The notes: generated from the sequence alone by a model not told the origin. A DNA stretch of 64,000 nucleotides from Roseiarcus sp963836695 (GCA_963836695.1 CAWIKX010000039.1:124001-188000), one strand, 5' to 3'. Positions 27,756 through 36,546 are shown, counted from the first letter of the stretch. Numbers and translations: made by a program.

Positions 27756-28207
27756 TCTCCGGTCTTCATCATGTCGCTGTTCTCACCGCTGACATCGACG
27801 CGGCGGTCGCTCAGTACGTGGCGTTGCTCGGGGGCCAAACGCCGCGACAAGTGCTGGTCGATCGGCCCGGCATCAAGCTGAAGTCGGCGATGCTGCCCCT
27901 CGGCAAAACGGGGGCGACGTTTCTCCAGATCATCCAGCCGATCGAGGGACCGGGCGTCGAAGAGCTGCAACGCGGCGGCGAAGGCGCCCTGTTTGAGGTC
28001 GGGTTTCAGGTTGAGGACATCGAGGACTTCAACGCGGCGTTGCGCGCGCGCGGCGCGAGCCCGCTCGATCTCGCCGAGCGGCCGATTACCCAGAACTTCA
28101 TCCCGTCCAAATATGGGAACCGCTATTCGTTCGTGCCCCGGTCGATCACGCGAGGGACGCGAATCGAAATCGTGCAGGTGATGCGCGAAGAAACGAACCA
28201 ACGATAA
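27752..28207 (+). CDS. VOC-superfamily (glyoxalase/epimerase-like) protein
   Basis: A 151-residue protein starting at the ATG overlapping the previous stop. It opens MISGLHHVAVLTADIDAAVA, the standard first beta-alpha unit of the vicinal oxygen chelate fold, with the metal-ligand His in HHVAV, and continues with GATFLQIIQPIEGPGVEEL. The arrangement resembles methylmalonyl-CoA epimerase and glyoxalase-type proteins. A later His expected in VOC metal sites is not obvious. In the operon it may isomerise or epimerise a 2-oxo or 2-methyl acid made by the SDRs. Confidence 0.8.
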   Translation: MISGLHHVAVLTADIDAAVAQYVALLGGQTPRQVLVDRPGIKLKSAMLPLGKTGATFLQIIQPIEGPGVEELQRGGEGALFEVGFQVEDIEDFNAALRARGASPLDLAERPITQNFIPSKYGNRYSFVPRSITRGTRIEIVQVMREETNQR

Positions 28208-28231
28208 CTCACCCTGGAGGAGGATAGTGCC

Positions 28232-29416
28232 ATGAACAAACGTCAACTGTTGTTGAGCGCAATGGCGCCCCTGATCGCGCCAATGATTTTGGCGAGCAAT
28301 TCGCCGATATCCGAGCTCATCGGAAGCCGAGGGGCGTTCGCCGCGGGCCTGCCTGCCATGCCGGCGCCTCCTAAGGCGCCTAAGGACAGCCTGAAGGGTA
28401 AACGGCTGTGCATCGCAAGCCCGGTCACCATCGACCAACTGACCTTGTTTTACGCTGATATGCAGAAGGCGGCGAAACAGTCGGAAAACGGTCTTGAGAT
28501 CACTGTGGCTGACGCCAAGGGGGATTTCGAGAAGCAGCTCGCCCAGGTCGAGGAATATGTCGCCAGCGGCAATTGCAACGCCGTCTTCTACCTGACCGTA
28601 GTGACCAAGGAGTTGGCGGAGGCTTGGGGGAACGTGGCGAAAAAGGCAAAGGACGCCAAGATCTGCATGCTCAACCATAGCGCCGACTGGGTCGACGATG
28701 TGACGATGAATATGAGCAACCCGCACTATCCGGCAGGCTCGATGATCGGTGAAGCGGGGGCGGCATGGTACAAGAAGAATGGCCACGGCGGCAGCGTGGG
28801 CCTGCTGGAAAACCCCACCAGTCCGGGACTCATGGACCGCGTCAAGGGTTTCCAGGAAACGCTCCAGAAGCTCGTCGGTGGCGATGTAAAATTCTACAAG
28901 GCGGCGGTCAACAACACGGCAGAAAGCGGCGCGCAACAAGCCGCGAATTTGCTGCAGGCCCACCCGGACATGACGGTCATGTTCTCGTGGGGTGGGGACG
29001 CGACGACCGGCGGTCTGCAGGCGGCTTCCGAAGCTGGCAAAACAGATCCGAATGCGTTCTTCTTTGGCAGCGTCGACGCCACAGCCGATCAAGTGTCGAT
29101 GATGGACAAGCACAGCGGAGTGCTGCAGGCGCTGGCGTGGTTCCCCTTCCGGGTTAGCGCCGTGGTCGCTGAGCGAGGCATCGAGCGCTGTCTGCTCGGT
29201 CAGCAAATCCCGCCGACGACCTACGTTCAGCCACTCTTGCTGACGCCGGAAAATGGCAAGAAGATCTGGGACGCGCTTGATGACCAATTGGCGCCGGCGC
29301 AGGCTCACTACTTCGACGAGCTTCAGGTGTTTTTCAACAAACCAGTGAAGACGAACGACCCATTCCCCGATGCTAAGGATGGCTTCGTCTGGGACGGCGC
29401 GCGGTTGGCGCCATAG
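28232..29416 (+). CDS. Periplasmic substrate-binding protein, ribose-type ABC transporter 2
   Basis: A 394-residue protein preceded by a strong GGAGGAGGA ribosome site. The N-terminus (MNKRQLLLSAMAPLIAPMIL) is a long signal sequence, followed by a type I binding-protein fold (GKRLCIASPVTIDQLTLFYA, EEYVASGNCNAVFYLTVV, MFSWGGDATTGG). It is only distantly like the binding protein at 18848, so the two systems likely take different ligands. An antisense reading frame spanning this gene is a codon-bias shadow. Confidence 0.85.
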   Translation: MNKRQLLLSAMAPLIAPMILASNSPISELIGSRGAFAAGLPAMPAPPKAPKDSLKGKRLCIASPVTIDQLTLFYADMQKAAKQSENGLEITVADAKGDFEKQLAQVEEYVASGNCNAVFYLTVVTKELAEAWGNVAKKAKDAKICMLNHSADWVDDVTMNMSNPHYPAGSMIGEAGAAWYKKNGHGGSVGLLENPTSPGLMDRVKGFQETLQKLVGGDVKFYKAAVNNTAESGAQQAANLLQAHPDMTVMFSWGGDATTGGLQAASEAGKTDPNAFFFGSVDATADQVSMMDKHSGVLQALAWFPFRVSAVVAERGIERCLLGQQIPPTTYVQPLLLTPENGKKIWDALDDQLAPAQAHYFDELQVFFNKPVKTNDPFPDAKDGFVWDGARLAP

Positions 29417-29480
29417 TCCTTGTTGGCATGGAAGGAGCGCCGCTCGGCCTCCCTTCCGTACTTTGAAGCAAGACAAGCGC

Positions 29481-30260
29481 ATGAGCGCATCCACTGACAC
29501 AGCATCAACTGTCCTACGCTGCGTTGGGATAACCAAGTTCTTCGGCGGCGTTCGTGCGCTGGCCGGCGTATCGATCGACCTCTTTGCAGGGCAGATCGTC
29601 GGGCTGGTCGGCGACAACGGGGCTGGCAAGAGCACGTTCATCAAAGTATTGAGTGGCCTGCTTCAACCGGACTCCGGCCAGATCTGGTTCGACGAACATC
29701 TGATCCATAACCTGACCCCCGAGAAAGCCCGCAACTGGGGGGTCGAGACCGTCTATCAGAATCTCGAACTCTGTGACGATCTGAGCGCGGAGGCCAACGT
29801 CATGCTTGGCCAGGAGAAGATCCGCTTTCAACTTGGGCCGTTTCGTTTCGTTGACCGCGGCTGGGCAGTGCGTGAGACCAAGCGGAGGCTGACCGAACTG
29901 GGCATTGAGCTCCAGGATTACGAAAGCCCGGTTCGGCGCTTCTCCGGCGGGCAGCGCCAGGCCATCGCGATCGCCCGGGCCACGGTCAAAGGTCGCCGCC
30001 TGGTCATCTTCGACGAACCCACGGCGGCGCTTGGCCTGCGCCAGACCGAGGCGACGGCACGGTTGATCAAACAGGTCGCCGCACAAAGGGTAGCGGTGAT
30101 TCTGATCAGTCACAGCCTGGAGCAGGTCTTTTCGCTCGCCGACAGGATCATTTCTCTACGGCTGGGTGAAGTGACGTTAGACGCGTCTGCTAAGCAAACG
30201 ACGCCCGACGAAGTCCGTGCGCTCATGACCGGCCAGCGTCGAAAGGGCGAACGACGATGA
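29481..30260 (+). CDS. Ribose-type ABC transporter ATPase 2, single-domain
   Basis: A 259-residue single ABC domain. It has Walker A GDNGAGKST, signature FSGGQRQAIAIARA, Walker B LVIFDEPTAALG and switch His in LISHSLEQV. Unlike the transporter at 19957 it has only one ATP-binding domain and would act as a dimer, as in FrcA-type systems. The start is the ATG at 29481, after which conserved sequence begins. It overlaps the permease start by four bases. Confidence 0.88.
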   Translation: MSASTDTASTVLRCVGITKFFGGVRALAGVSIDLFAGQIVGLVGDNGAGKSTFIKVLSGLLQPDSGQIWFDEHLIHNLTPEKARNWGVETVYQNLELCDDLSAEANVMLGQEKIRFQLGPFRFVDRGWAVRETKRRLTELGIELQDYESPVRRFSGGQRQAIAIARATVKGRRLVIFDEPTAALGLRQTEATARLIKQVAAQRVAVILISHSLEQVFSLADRIISLRLGEVTLDASAKQTTPDEVRALMTGQRRKGERR

Positions 30261-31312
30261 ACGGCAAACTCGGCCGGTGGCGGGAACAATTCCTCGGCAA
30301 TCGAAACATCAACTTGATCGTCGCCAACGGGCTGGTGCTGGTCCTTCTGGCGGTCTTTCGCCCAACGTTTTTTTCTTTCAACAACTTGCGCGTCATCACC
30401 CTCAATATGTCGGCGGTCGGGATCGCCAGCATCGGCATGGCCTACCTGATCATCTCCGGCAATGTCGACCTGTCAGTCGGATCGATCTATGCGGCCACGG
30501 CCTTCGCCTCGGCGTGGCTGGCCTTGAGCCTGCCGCCACCGCTCGCGTTTCTCGGCGGCCTTATCACTGGCGGCGTCCTCGGGTTAATCAACGGCCTTTT
30601 GGTGTGGCGGATCCGCGTGTCGCCAATCATCGCCACGCTGGGCACGCTCACGATCTTTCGCGGCATGATCCTGGTCATGACCGGCGGCCGCGGGATCAGC
30701 GGAGTTCCGTCAGACTTTTTCGGTCTTGGCCGGGCAGTCTGGCTGGGCATCTCGTCTCACGTCTGGATCCTACTGGGCCTTGCGATCGTGTTCCACATCG
30801 TCTTGTCGCAGACGACGATTGGACGATACATTTACGCGATTGGCAGCAATCGCAACGCTGCTGAAGTGTCCGGCATCCGGGTTGACCGCTACGTGATCGG
30901 CCTCTTCATCGTGAACGGCATCGTGGTCGCCATCTCCGGGGGGTTGGCCGCCAGTCGTTTTGGCACGGCGACAGTCACCTTTGGCATCGGGTTCGAGCTC
31001 GACGTCATCACCGCGGTCATCCTTGGGGGAGTGGCCTTCACCGGGGGCCGGGGCAACATTTTGGGAGTGATTCTGGCGGTCCTGTTCCTGGGTGTTATTA
31101 ACAGCGGTCTGATCGCAGTCGGCGTCGACCCGTTCTGGACCGACGTGGTGAAAGGCGGCGCGCTCGTCCTCAGCATCGGCCTCGAGCAGGTGGCCGACGA
31201 ACACAACGAACGCCACCGCAAGCGGATGGCGATGGCCGAGTTCGCCGAGCAGCAGGCGGAGCGCGCCCAAATGAGCGACCCCGCGCAGGAACTACCGGCG
31301 TCTTATAATTAG
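30257..31312 (+). CDS. Ribose-type ABC transporter permease 2
   Basis: A 351-residue membrane protein with around ten hydrophobic segments and the CUT2 permease signatures: SGNVDLSVGSIYAATAFASA, IGRYIYAIGSNRNAAEVSGI, and VILGGVAFTGGRGN. The long charged C-terminal tail (DEHNERHRKRMAMAEFAEQQ onwards) is cytoplasmic. It is translationally coupled to the ATPase and lies 17 bases before the amidohydrolase gene. It is intact, unlike the permease of system 1. Confidence 0.88.
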   Translation: MNGKLGRWREQFLGNRNINLIVANGLVLVLLAVFRPTFFSFNNLRVITLNMSAVGIASIGMAYLIISGNVDLSVGSIYAATAFASAWLALSLPPPLAFLGGLITGGVLGLINGLLVWRIRVSPIIATLGTLTIFRGMILVMTGGRGISGVPSDFFGLGRAVWLGISSHVWILLGLAIVFHIVLSQTTIGRYIYAIGSNRNAAEVSGIRVDRYVIGLFIVNGIVVAISGGLAASRFGTATVTFGIGFELDVITAVILGGVAFTGGRGNILGVILAVLFLGVINSGLIAVGVDPFWTDVVKGGALVLSIGLEQVADEHNERHRKRMAMAEFAEQQAERAQMSDPAQELPASYN

Positions 31313-31329
31313 TCCATCGCAGGTCAAGG

Positions 31330-32256
31330 ATGATCGTCAATTCGCACGTCCACATCTTTCGGCGCCTTGACGGATTTACCGGCGCCGGTCGCGTGAGGCC
31401 GCTGACTTACGGCATGATACAGATTGGCGAGGGCCGACCTTTCAGACTGCTGCCCCCGGCGCTCGAACGCACCAATTTCCCGGCTGAGATTCTGCTCGAA
31501 TACATGGCCGCCGCAGGCGTCGACAGGGCCGTACTGATGCAGGGGCCGCTCTACGGCGATATGAACGACTACTACACCGAGGTCCTCCGGCGTTGGCCCG
31601 ACCGGTTCCTGGGCGTAGCGCTGGTCGATCCGATGGATGAGCAAGGACCAGCGCTGCTTGATCAGCTCATTCATGAACGGGGCTTCAAGGCGGTCAAGCT
31701 GGAGATGACGGACTCGTTGGGCCTATGCAGCCGCTATGCAGACTTTAAGCTTAGCGAGTCCAGATTCACCTGGCTCTGGGAAACAATCAATCGGGCAAGA
31801 TTATCGATCACCCTGGACATGGGGCGGACGACGGACCGCTCCTACCAGACCAACGAGCTCCGTGACTTGATTCAGCGCTACCCGGATGTGCGCTGGATCA
31901 TTGCGCACCTAAGCCAGCCGAAAAACTGCATGCTGGCCGAGCCCGCTCTCGAAGCTTCCTGGCGCGACCAGGTCCTTCTTGCTCGACATCCGAATGTCTG
32001 GCTGGACCTATCCGCGCTGCCTCACCACCTGCCGGAAGGCGATTACCCATTCAGCGGAATTGATATTTTCGTCCGTAAAGCTGTGGATCTGGTCGGAGCG
32101 GATCGGCTTCTATGGGGCACCGATGCCCCGGGTATGCTGTGGATGCTTACTTACGAGCAAATGCTGAATGTCATCCGTCTGCACTGCCATTCTCTGAACG
32201 ATGAGCAACGCAACCTCATCCTCGGCGAAAATTCGCTCCACGCGTATCCTTGGTGA
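31330..32256 (+). CDS. Amidohydrolase-2-family TIM-barrel metal hydrolase
   Basis: A 308-residue protein. The metal-binding NSHVHIF motif lies at the N-terminus, the barrel His in IIAHLSQ and the catalytic Asp in LLWGTDAPG. The family (PF04909) includes lactonases such as 2-pyrone-4,6-dicarboxylate lactonase, decarboxylases and hydratases of dicarboxylic intermediates. It is the last gene of cluster 2, and an IS element begins four bases after its stop. A lactonase-type step after an SDR is plausible but unproven. Confidence 0.82.
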   Translation: MIVNSHVHIFRRLDGFTGAGRVRPLTYGMIQIGEGRPFRLLPPALERTNFPAEILLEYMAAAGVDRAVLMQGPLYGDMNDYYTEVLRRWPDRFLGVALVDPMDEQGPALLDQLIHERGFKAVKLEMTDSLGLCSRYADFKLSESRFTWLWETINRARLSITLDMGRTTDRSYQTNELRDLIQRYPDVRWIIAHLSQPKNCMLAEPALEASWRDQVLLARHPNVWLDLSALPHHLPEGDYPFSGIDIFVRKAVDLVGADRLLWGTDAPGMLWMLTYEQMLNVIRLHCHSLNDEQRNLILGENSLHAYPW

Positions 32257-33458
32257 GGCGTGACGTTGCCCCTAAGTTTTATCCATTTGGGAGGTTCGCT
32301 CTGACGGTTGGGTTCGAGCCTTCGCACAACGGTAGCGACGGGATCTGGCGCGGAGCCTTGGGCGTAGCGCAGCGCCAGATCACGGCGCGAGAAGCGGGTT
32401 GAGGCGAAGGCGGACGGCGTAAGCCAGTCCAGCTTCGAGTGAGGCCGCTGCGATGGCGCCGCGATCAAGCAGAGTTTTTCAACAAATTCGTTGTAATCGC
32501 ACCGCCCGGCCTGCAGCATGGCGCGGGCGTGAGCTAGGGAGTGGAAGAGCGTCTCGTTGAGCAGCTCCTCGCGCAGGCGGCCGTTAAAGCTTTCAATGAA
32601 ACCGTTCTGCTGGGGCTTGCCCGGGCCAATGTAATGCCAGCCGATACCCATCTGATCCGCCCACCCGAGGATAGCGTTGGAGGTGTACTCCGTGCCGTTG
32701 TCGCTGACGATCATCTCCGGCCGCCCGCGCTGGCGGATAATGGCGTCCAGCTCCCGCGCCACGCGCAGGCCTGATAACGAGCTGTCCGCCGCCAGCGCCA
32801 GGCACTCGCGGGTGCAGTCGTCCACGATGGCCAGGATGCGGAAGCGGCGGCCGTCGGTGAGTTGGTCGGACACGAAGTCCAGGCTCCAGCGTTGGTTGGG
32901 CAGCAGCGGCGTCTCAATCGGCCGCCGTGTCCCCAGCGCCCGCTTGCGCCCGCCACGGCGGCGCACCGTCAGGGGTTCCTCGCGGTACAGGCGGAACAGC
33001 CGCTTGTGGTTGACCACAAAACCCTCCCGCTTGAGCATCACATGCAGGCGCCGATAGCCGAAGCGCCGCCGCTCCCCCGCGATCGCCTTCATGCGGTCAC
33101 GCAAAACCGCGTCATCCGCGCGGGTGGTCTTGTACCTCATGGTCATGCGGCAACTGCCGATGGCTTTACACGCCCGCCGTTCGCTCATCCCGTGCCGTTC
33201 CACCAGATGGGCGACCGCTTTACGCTCCGACGCGGGCGTCACCACTTCTTTCCCAAGAGGTCTTTCAGCGCCACGTTGTCCAGCATCGCGTCGGCCAGCA
33301 TCTTCCGATACGTCCATACCGCCAAACTTGGCCTTCCACTTGTAGATGCTGGCGTCGCTGACTCCGTGTTTGCGGCACACGTCCGACACCGACACGCCGG
33401 CTTCGTGCTCCTTCAAGATCCCGATGATCTGCTCTTCGGAAAAACGACTGCGTCTCAT
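32151..33458 (-). CDS. IS3-family transposase, OrfA-OrfB fused by an internal deletion
   Basis: The frame begins MRRSRFSEEQIIGILKEHEA, the OrfA helix-turn-helix. Relatives normally have a leucine-zipper segment (AKRLKALEDENAKLKK-like) and end OrfA in KDLLGKKW-stop, with OrfB made by frameshifting. Here that zipper segment is missing after GGMDVSE, and the frame enters OrfB directly. The OrfB DDE residues are present: Asp in WSLDFVSD, Asp in IVSDNGTEYTS and Glu in FIESFNGRL. The frame also lacks a stop inside the element: it reads through the left inverted repeat to 32151, antisense to the amidohydrolase end. The zipper loss makes activity doubtful. Confidence 0.8.
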   Translation of the reverse strand: MRRSRFSEEQIIGILKEHEAGVSVSDVCRKHGVSDASIYKWKAKFGGMDVSEDAGRRDAGQRGAERPLGKEVVTPASERKAVAHLVERHGMSERRACKAIGSCRMTMRYKTTRADDAVLRDRMKAIAGERRRFGYRRLHVMLKREGFVVNHKRLFRLYREEPLTVRRRGGRKRALGTRRPIETPLLPNQRWSLDFVSDQLTDGRRFRILAIVDDCTRECLALAADSSLSGLRVARELDAIIRQRGRPEMIVSDNGTEYTSNAILGWADQMGIGWHYIGPGKPQQNGFIESFNGRLREELLNETLFHSLAHARAMLQAGRCDYNEFVEKLCLIAAPSQRPHSKLDWLTPSAFASTRFSRRDLALRYAQGSAPDPVATVVRRLEPNRQSEPPKWIKLRGNVTPHQGYAWSEFSPRMRLRCSSFREWQCRRMTFSICS

Positions 33459-33521
33459 GTCCTGACCCTTCAATGGGCCAGAACGAACTTCAAACTGGCT
33501 TAATCCCAGGGGGCAACGTCA
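32261..33521 (-). mobile_element. IS3-family insertion sequence, IS407-like
   Basis: The element is bounded by inverted ends: TGACGTTGCCCC at 32261-32272 and its complement at 33510-33521, giving about 1.26 kb. It carries one leftward transposase frame with IS3-type OrfA and OrfB parts. No convincing 3-5 base target duplication is visible (GCG on the left, ATG on the right), which suggests later change or recombination between copies. It lies immediately downstream of cluster 2 and could have helped to bring or delimit it. Confidence 0.85.
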
Positions 33522-33879
33522 ATGTCCAATGGTGGACACGTTCAATCGCCGGCTGAGCATCAATCATCCGCGGTCTTTTCGATCCTCGCCAGGGAGTAAG
33601 CCTTAACGCGATTTCGCAGTAAGCACCACCTTATGATCTCCCAGGATAACGGATTTCATCCTTCATCCAGAATAACAACCAGTCGAACTAATTTCAGGGC
33701 GTTGCCTAAATTTCTTTTCCGTGGCGCTGTCAGATGTCTGTATGTCGCGCATATGTTGCATGGAGCCGCCGTGCTTCGATGGAAGCCAGTGAAATCACAC
33801 GGTACGCTTTGCAACACGCTGCGACATGAAAAGACCGCTTTCGGGACTTCTAAACCGATCTAACTTATTGACTTAGCGA
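33522..33879. other. Gene-free stretch between the IS element and tRNA-Met
   Basis: No protein gene is convincing; a 76-codon frame at 33633-33863 has no family features and atypical composition. The stretch is noticeably AT-richer than its surroundings, consistent with foreign or junction DNA next to a tRNA 3' end. I see no integrase gene or direct repeat of the tRNA end. Confidence 0.35.
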
Positions 33880-33956
33880 TGGTAGCGGGACCCAGACTTG
33901 AACTGGGGACCTACGGATTATGATTCCGCCGCTCTAACCAGCTGAGCTATCCCGCC
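33880..33956 (-). tRNA. tRNA-Met (CAT), elongator type
   Basis: A complete 77-base cloverleaf on the minus strand. The acceptor strand GGCGGGA pairs with TCCCGCT (one G-U), the D arm is AGCTCAGCTGGTTAGAGC, the anticodon loop is ATCATAA with CAT at 33920-33922, and the T loop is GTTCAAGTC. An encoded CCA occupies 33880-33882. The sequence resembles alphaproteobacterial elongator tRNA-Met rather than the initiator or the modified Ile-CAT tRNA. Its 3' end faces the accessory region to the left. Confidence 0.93.
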
Positions 33957-34038
33957 ATGATCGGCGCCACAAAGCAGGGGCGCCGGCGAGCCGCCCCTAT
34001 AAGGAGCGGCGAACGAGCCTGTCAAGGCAAACGCGAGC

Positions 34039-35133
34039 TCAATCCGGGTTCACGGTCTCGGGGAAGACGCGCGTCACGTGGCCCATCTTGCGGCCGGGAC
34101 GGATCTCGAGCTTGCCGTAGAGATGGAGGCCGAGGTCGGGCTGAGCGAGGATGTCGCGCCAGTCCTCCGCGTCCTCGCCGATCAGATTGTGCATTTCGAT
34201 CCGGCCCCGACGCGCCGTCGCGCCGAGCGGCCAGCCGGCGATGGCGCGAATATGCTGCTCGAACTGCGAGGTCTGCGCGCCCTCGAGAGTCCAGTGACCA
34301 GAATTGTGCACGCGGGGCGCAATTTCGTTGACGACAAGCGCTTCGCGGCCGTTCGAGTCGCGGGTGACGAACATCTCCACCGCGAGCACCCCGACATAAT
34401 CAAGCGCTTCGAGCACGGAAGCGCCGACGCGCTTGGCCTCGGCCGCCGTCTCCGCGCTGACGCGGGCGGGCGCCCGGGTGCGCGCGAGGATGTGACGCTC
34501 GTGCTCGTTCTCGCAGAGGTCGTAAACCGCGATCTCGCCTTCGAGGCTGCGCGCCGCCACCACCGACACCTCGCGCTCAAAAGCGACGAAGCCTTCGAGG
34601 ATCATCGGCGCCGAGCCCAGCGTGCGGTGAACCGCAGCGACGTTGGACCCTTCGCGGATCAGCGACTGGCCCTTGCCGTCGTAACCGAACCGCCGGGTCT
34701 TGAGAATTGCCGGACGACCGAGTTCGGCGACTGCGCGCACGAGCGCGCCAGCGTCCTCGACGCCGACAAAGGGCGCGACCTTATGGCCGAGGCCGCGCAG
34801 GAACGTCTTTTCCGTCAAGCGATCCTGAGTGAGCGAAAGCGCACGCGCTCCCGGGCGGACGGCTACGCGCTGGCTAAGAAAGTCAACCGTCGATGTCGGG
34901 ACGTTTTCGAACTCGTAGGTGACGACGTCGACCCCTTGAGCGAAACGGTCAAGCGCCGCCTCATCTTCGAAGGCGGCGACGGTCCGCCCCGCGGCCGCGT
35001 CATAGGCGGGAGCTTCGGCCTCCGGGGCGAAGATGTGGGTGCGTAGCCCAACCTTCAGCGCCGCCATCGCCAGCATGCGTCCAAGCTGGCCCGCGCCGAG
35101 AATGCCGATCGTCGCGCCGGGGTTCAGGATCAT
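34039..35133 (-). CDS. purK: N5-carboxyaminoimidazole ribonucleotide synthase
   Basis: A 364-residue ATP-grasp enzyme that makes N5-CAIR from AIR, bicarbonate and ATP in purine synthesis. Motifs: IGILGAGQLGRMLAMAALKV at the N-terminus, LKTRRFGYDGKGQ for ATP binding, EREVSVVAARS, and the metal-site segment LVVNEIAPRVHNSGHWTLEG. It overlaps the purE stop by four bases (ATGA), so the two consecutive pathway enzymes are co-translated. It ends 82 bases before tRNA-Met. Intact, of normal length. Confidence 0.96.
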   Translation of the reverse strand: MILNPGATIGILGAGQLGRMLAMAALKVGLRTHIFAPEAEAPAYDAAAGRTVAAFEDEAALDRFAQGVDVVTYEFENVPTSTVDFLSQRVAVRPGARALSLTQDRLTEKTFLRGLGHKVAPFVGVEDAGALVRAVAELGRPAILKTRRFGYDGKGQSLIREGSNVAAVHRTLGSAPMILEGFVAFEREVSVVAARSLEGEIAVYDLCENEHERHILARTRAPARVSAETAAEAKRVGASVLEALDYVGVLAVEMFVTRDSNGREALVVNEIAPRVHNSGHWTLEGAQTSQFEQHIRAIAGWPLGATARRGRIEMHNLIGEDAEDWRDILAQPDLGLHLYGKLEIRPGRKMGHVTRVFPETVNPD

Positions 35134-35651
35134 CGAGAGGCGTTCTCAGCCTTTGGCCGCGCGTCGTCAGGCCGCTCGGCGACCTCGGCCGTCCGCTTTG
35201 CCCGCCACGCCTCGAGCCGCGCCGCGAGCGCTTCATCGCCGAGCGCCAGCACGGCCGCGGCGAGGAGCGCCGCATTGACCGCGCCTGGCTCCCCAATCGC
35301 GAGCGTGCCGACCGGGACGCCGGCCGGCATCTGCACAATCGACAAGAGACTGTCCATGCCCGACAGCGCCTTCGAAGGGACCGGCACGCCGAACACCGGA
35401 AGCGGAGTCATGGCCGCGGTCATGCCCGGCAGATGCGCGGCGCCGCCCGCGCCGGCGATCACGACCTTGAAGCCCGCCGCCTTCGCGCTTCTAGCGAAGG
35501 CGACCAGACGATCTGGGGTGCGATGGGCCGAGACGATCCGCGCGTCGTATCCGACGCCGAGCGCCTCCAGCGTCTCGGCGGAGGCGCGCATGACCGTCCA
35601 ATCGGACTGGCTGCCCATGATGATGGCGACAGGCTTCGACGTCCCGCTCAT
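35130..35651 (-). CDS. purE: N5-carboxyaminoimidazole ribonucleotide mutase
   Basis: A 173-residue class I PurE that converts N5-CAIR to CAIR. The IIMGSQSDWTVM loop binds the phosphate, the catalytic His lies in IVSAHRTPDR, and AGAGGAAHLPGM and GVPVPSKALSGMDSLLSIVQ follow. The last 25 residues (KRTAEVAERPDDARPK) are a charged extension compared with the minimal 160-residue enzyme. Directly upstream and coupled to purK. Confidence 0.96.
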   Translation of the reverse strand: MSGTSKPVAIIMGSQSDWTVMRASAETLEALGVGYDARIVSAHRTPDRLVAFARSAKAAGFKVVIAGAGGAAHLPGMTAAMTPLPVFGVPVPSKALSGMDSLLSIVQMPAGVPVGTLAIGEPGAVNAALLAAAVLALGDEALAARLEAWRAKRTAEVAERPDDARPKAENASR

Positions 35652-35742
35652 GAGGCCCCGCCGGTCCCTAAGTCGAAGCGATTCATGAGGTCGCGCTTAA
35701 AGGAAGGGGCCAAGGGGCGCAAGCGCGGCCCTCGCCTTCGAC

Positions 35743-36420
35743 CTAAACCGTTTTTCCGCTTTCGCTTGGGTGAGGAATGAATGCAAAGACGCCGCTCGGC
35801 CCAATGCTATGGCTTCCCCCTTCGGTCACCACATACCGCGCCAATTCCGTGAGCCGCGAGGTTGGCAGGTGGGCGCGCCAGGGATCGCCAATGAGCGCCG
35901 GAATTCCGGAGTTCGAACACCGATCGAGGAAGGCTGTGACTCGCTCCGAAAGGTCCGCCGCGTAGAAGAGGTCGCCGACGAGAATCACGTCGGTCTCCGC
36001 CGGCGGGTCGCCGGCTGTGAGATCCTCGCGCACAACGGAAATCGACGCCCCGTTGAGCTTCATGTTGAGCTTGAGCGCAGCAATGGCGTAAGGGTCCACC
36101 TCCGCCGCGATCACTGCGCGAGCGCCGGCCTTTGCGGCAGCAATCCCTACCAAACCCGATCCCGCGCCAAGATCGAGCACACGCAGACCGGCGACGACGA
36201 CTGGGTTGTCGAGCACATAGCGCGCAAGCGCCAGGCCGCCGGCCCAGTAATGCGCCCAGTACGGCGCTCCGAACCCGTCCTCGTCCTCCTGCGCCAGGCG
36301 CCAGAGACCACTGGTCGGAGACGCTTTGTGCAGTTTGATTTCCGGAACGCCGGGGACGGCAGCGACCGGCAGGTTCGCGCGGATAAAGATAGTCGGATCG
36401 AGTTCGAACTCATTGCGTGA
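35743..36420 (-). CDS. COG3897-type SAM methyltransferase, start unresolved
   Basis: The leftward frame is open from 36420 and reads family-typical sequence: VPEIKLHKASPTSGLWRLAQ, EDGFGAPYWAHYWAGGLALA, then the SAM motif VLDLGAGSGLVGIAAAKAGA and EVDPYAIAALKLNM. It resembles small Rhizobiales methyltransferases of the nicotinamide/ETF-lysine methyltransferase type. There is no ATG, GTG or TTG at the conserved N-terminus; the nearest ATG (36413, MSSNS) is in another frame, and GTG at 36216 would drop the N-terminal third. A one-base indel just after 36413 is likely. The substrate is probably a protein or small amine. Confidence 0.72.
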   Translation of the reverse strand, partial: SRNEFELDPTIFIRANLPVAAVPGVPEIKLHKASPTSGLWRLAQEDEDGFGAPYWAHYWAGGLALARYVLDNPVVVAGLRVLDLGAGSGLVGIAAAKAGARAVIAAEVDPYAIAALKLNMKLNGASISVVREDLTAGDPPAETDVILVGDLFYAADLSERVTAFLDRCSNSGIPALIGDPWRAHLPTSRLTELARYVVTEGGSHSIGPSGVFAFIPHPSESGKTV

Positions 36421-36546
36421 CTATAGGCAAAGTCGCGATTTGAGCGACGGCGTCGACCGGTTGCCGCCTTGGCGATCATGCCCCCGCACGTTAGGCGTTT
36501 GCTGGCGCGCGCCCCGCGGGGTTGCGCCTTCATACGGAGGCGAGCA

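Noticed and set aside
27575..29644. A 689-codon leftward open frame opposite the VOC protein, binding protein and ATPase genes
   Set aside because: It has no family features and lies antisense to three clearly conserved genes; it is a codon-bias shadow in high-GC DNA.
33633..33863. A 76-codon gene between the IS and tRNA-Met
   Set aside because: No ribosome site, family similarity or normal composition; likely chance in an AT-richer junction.
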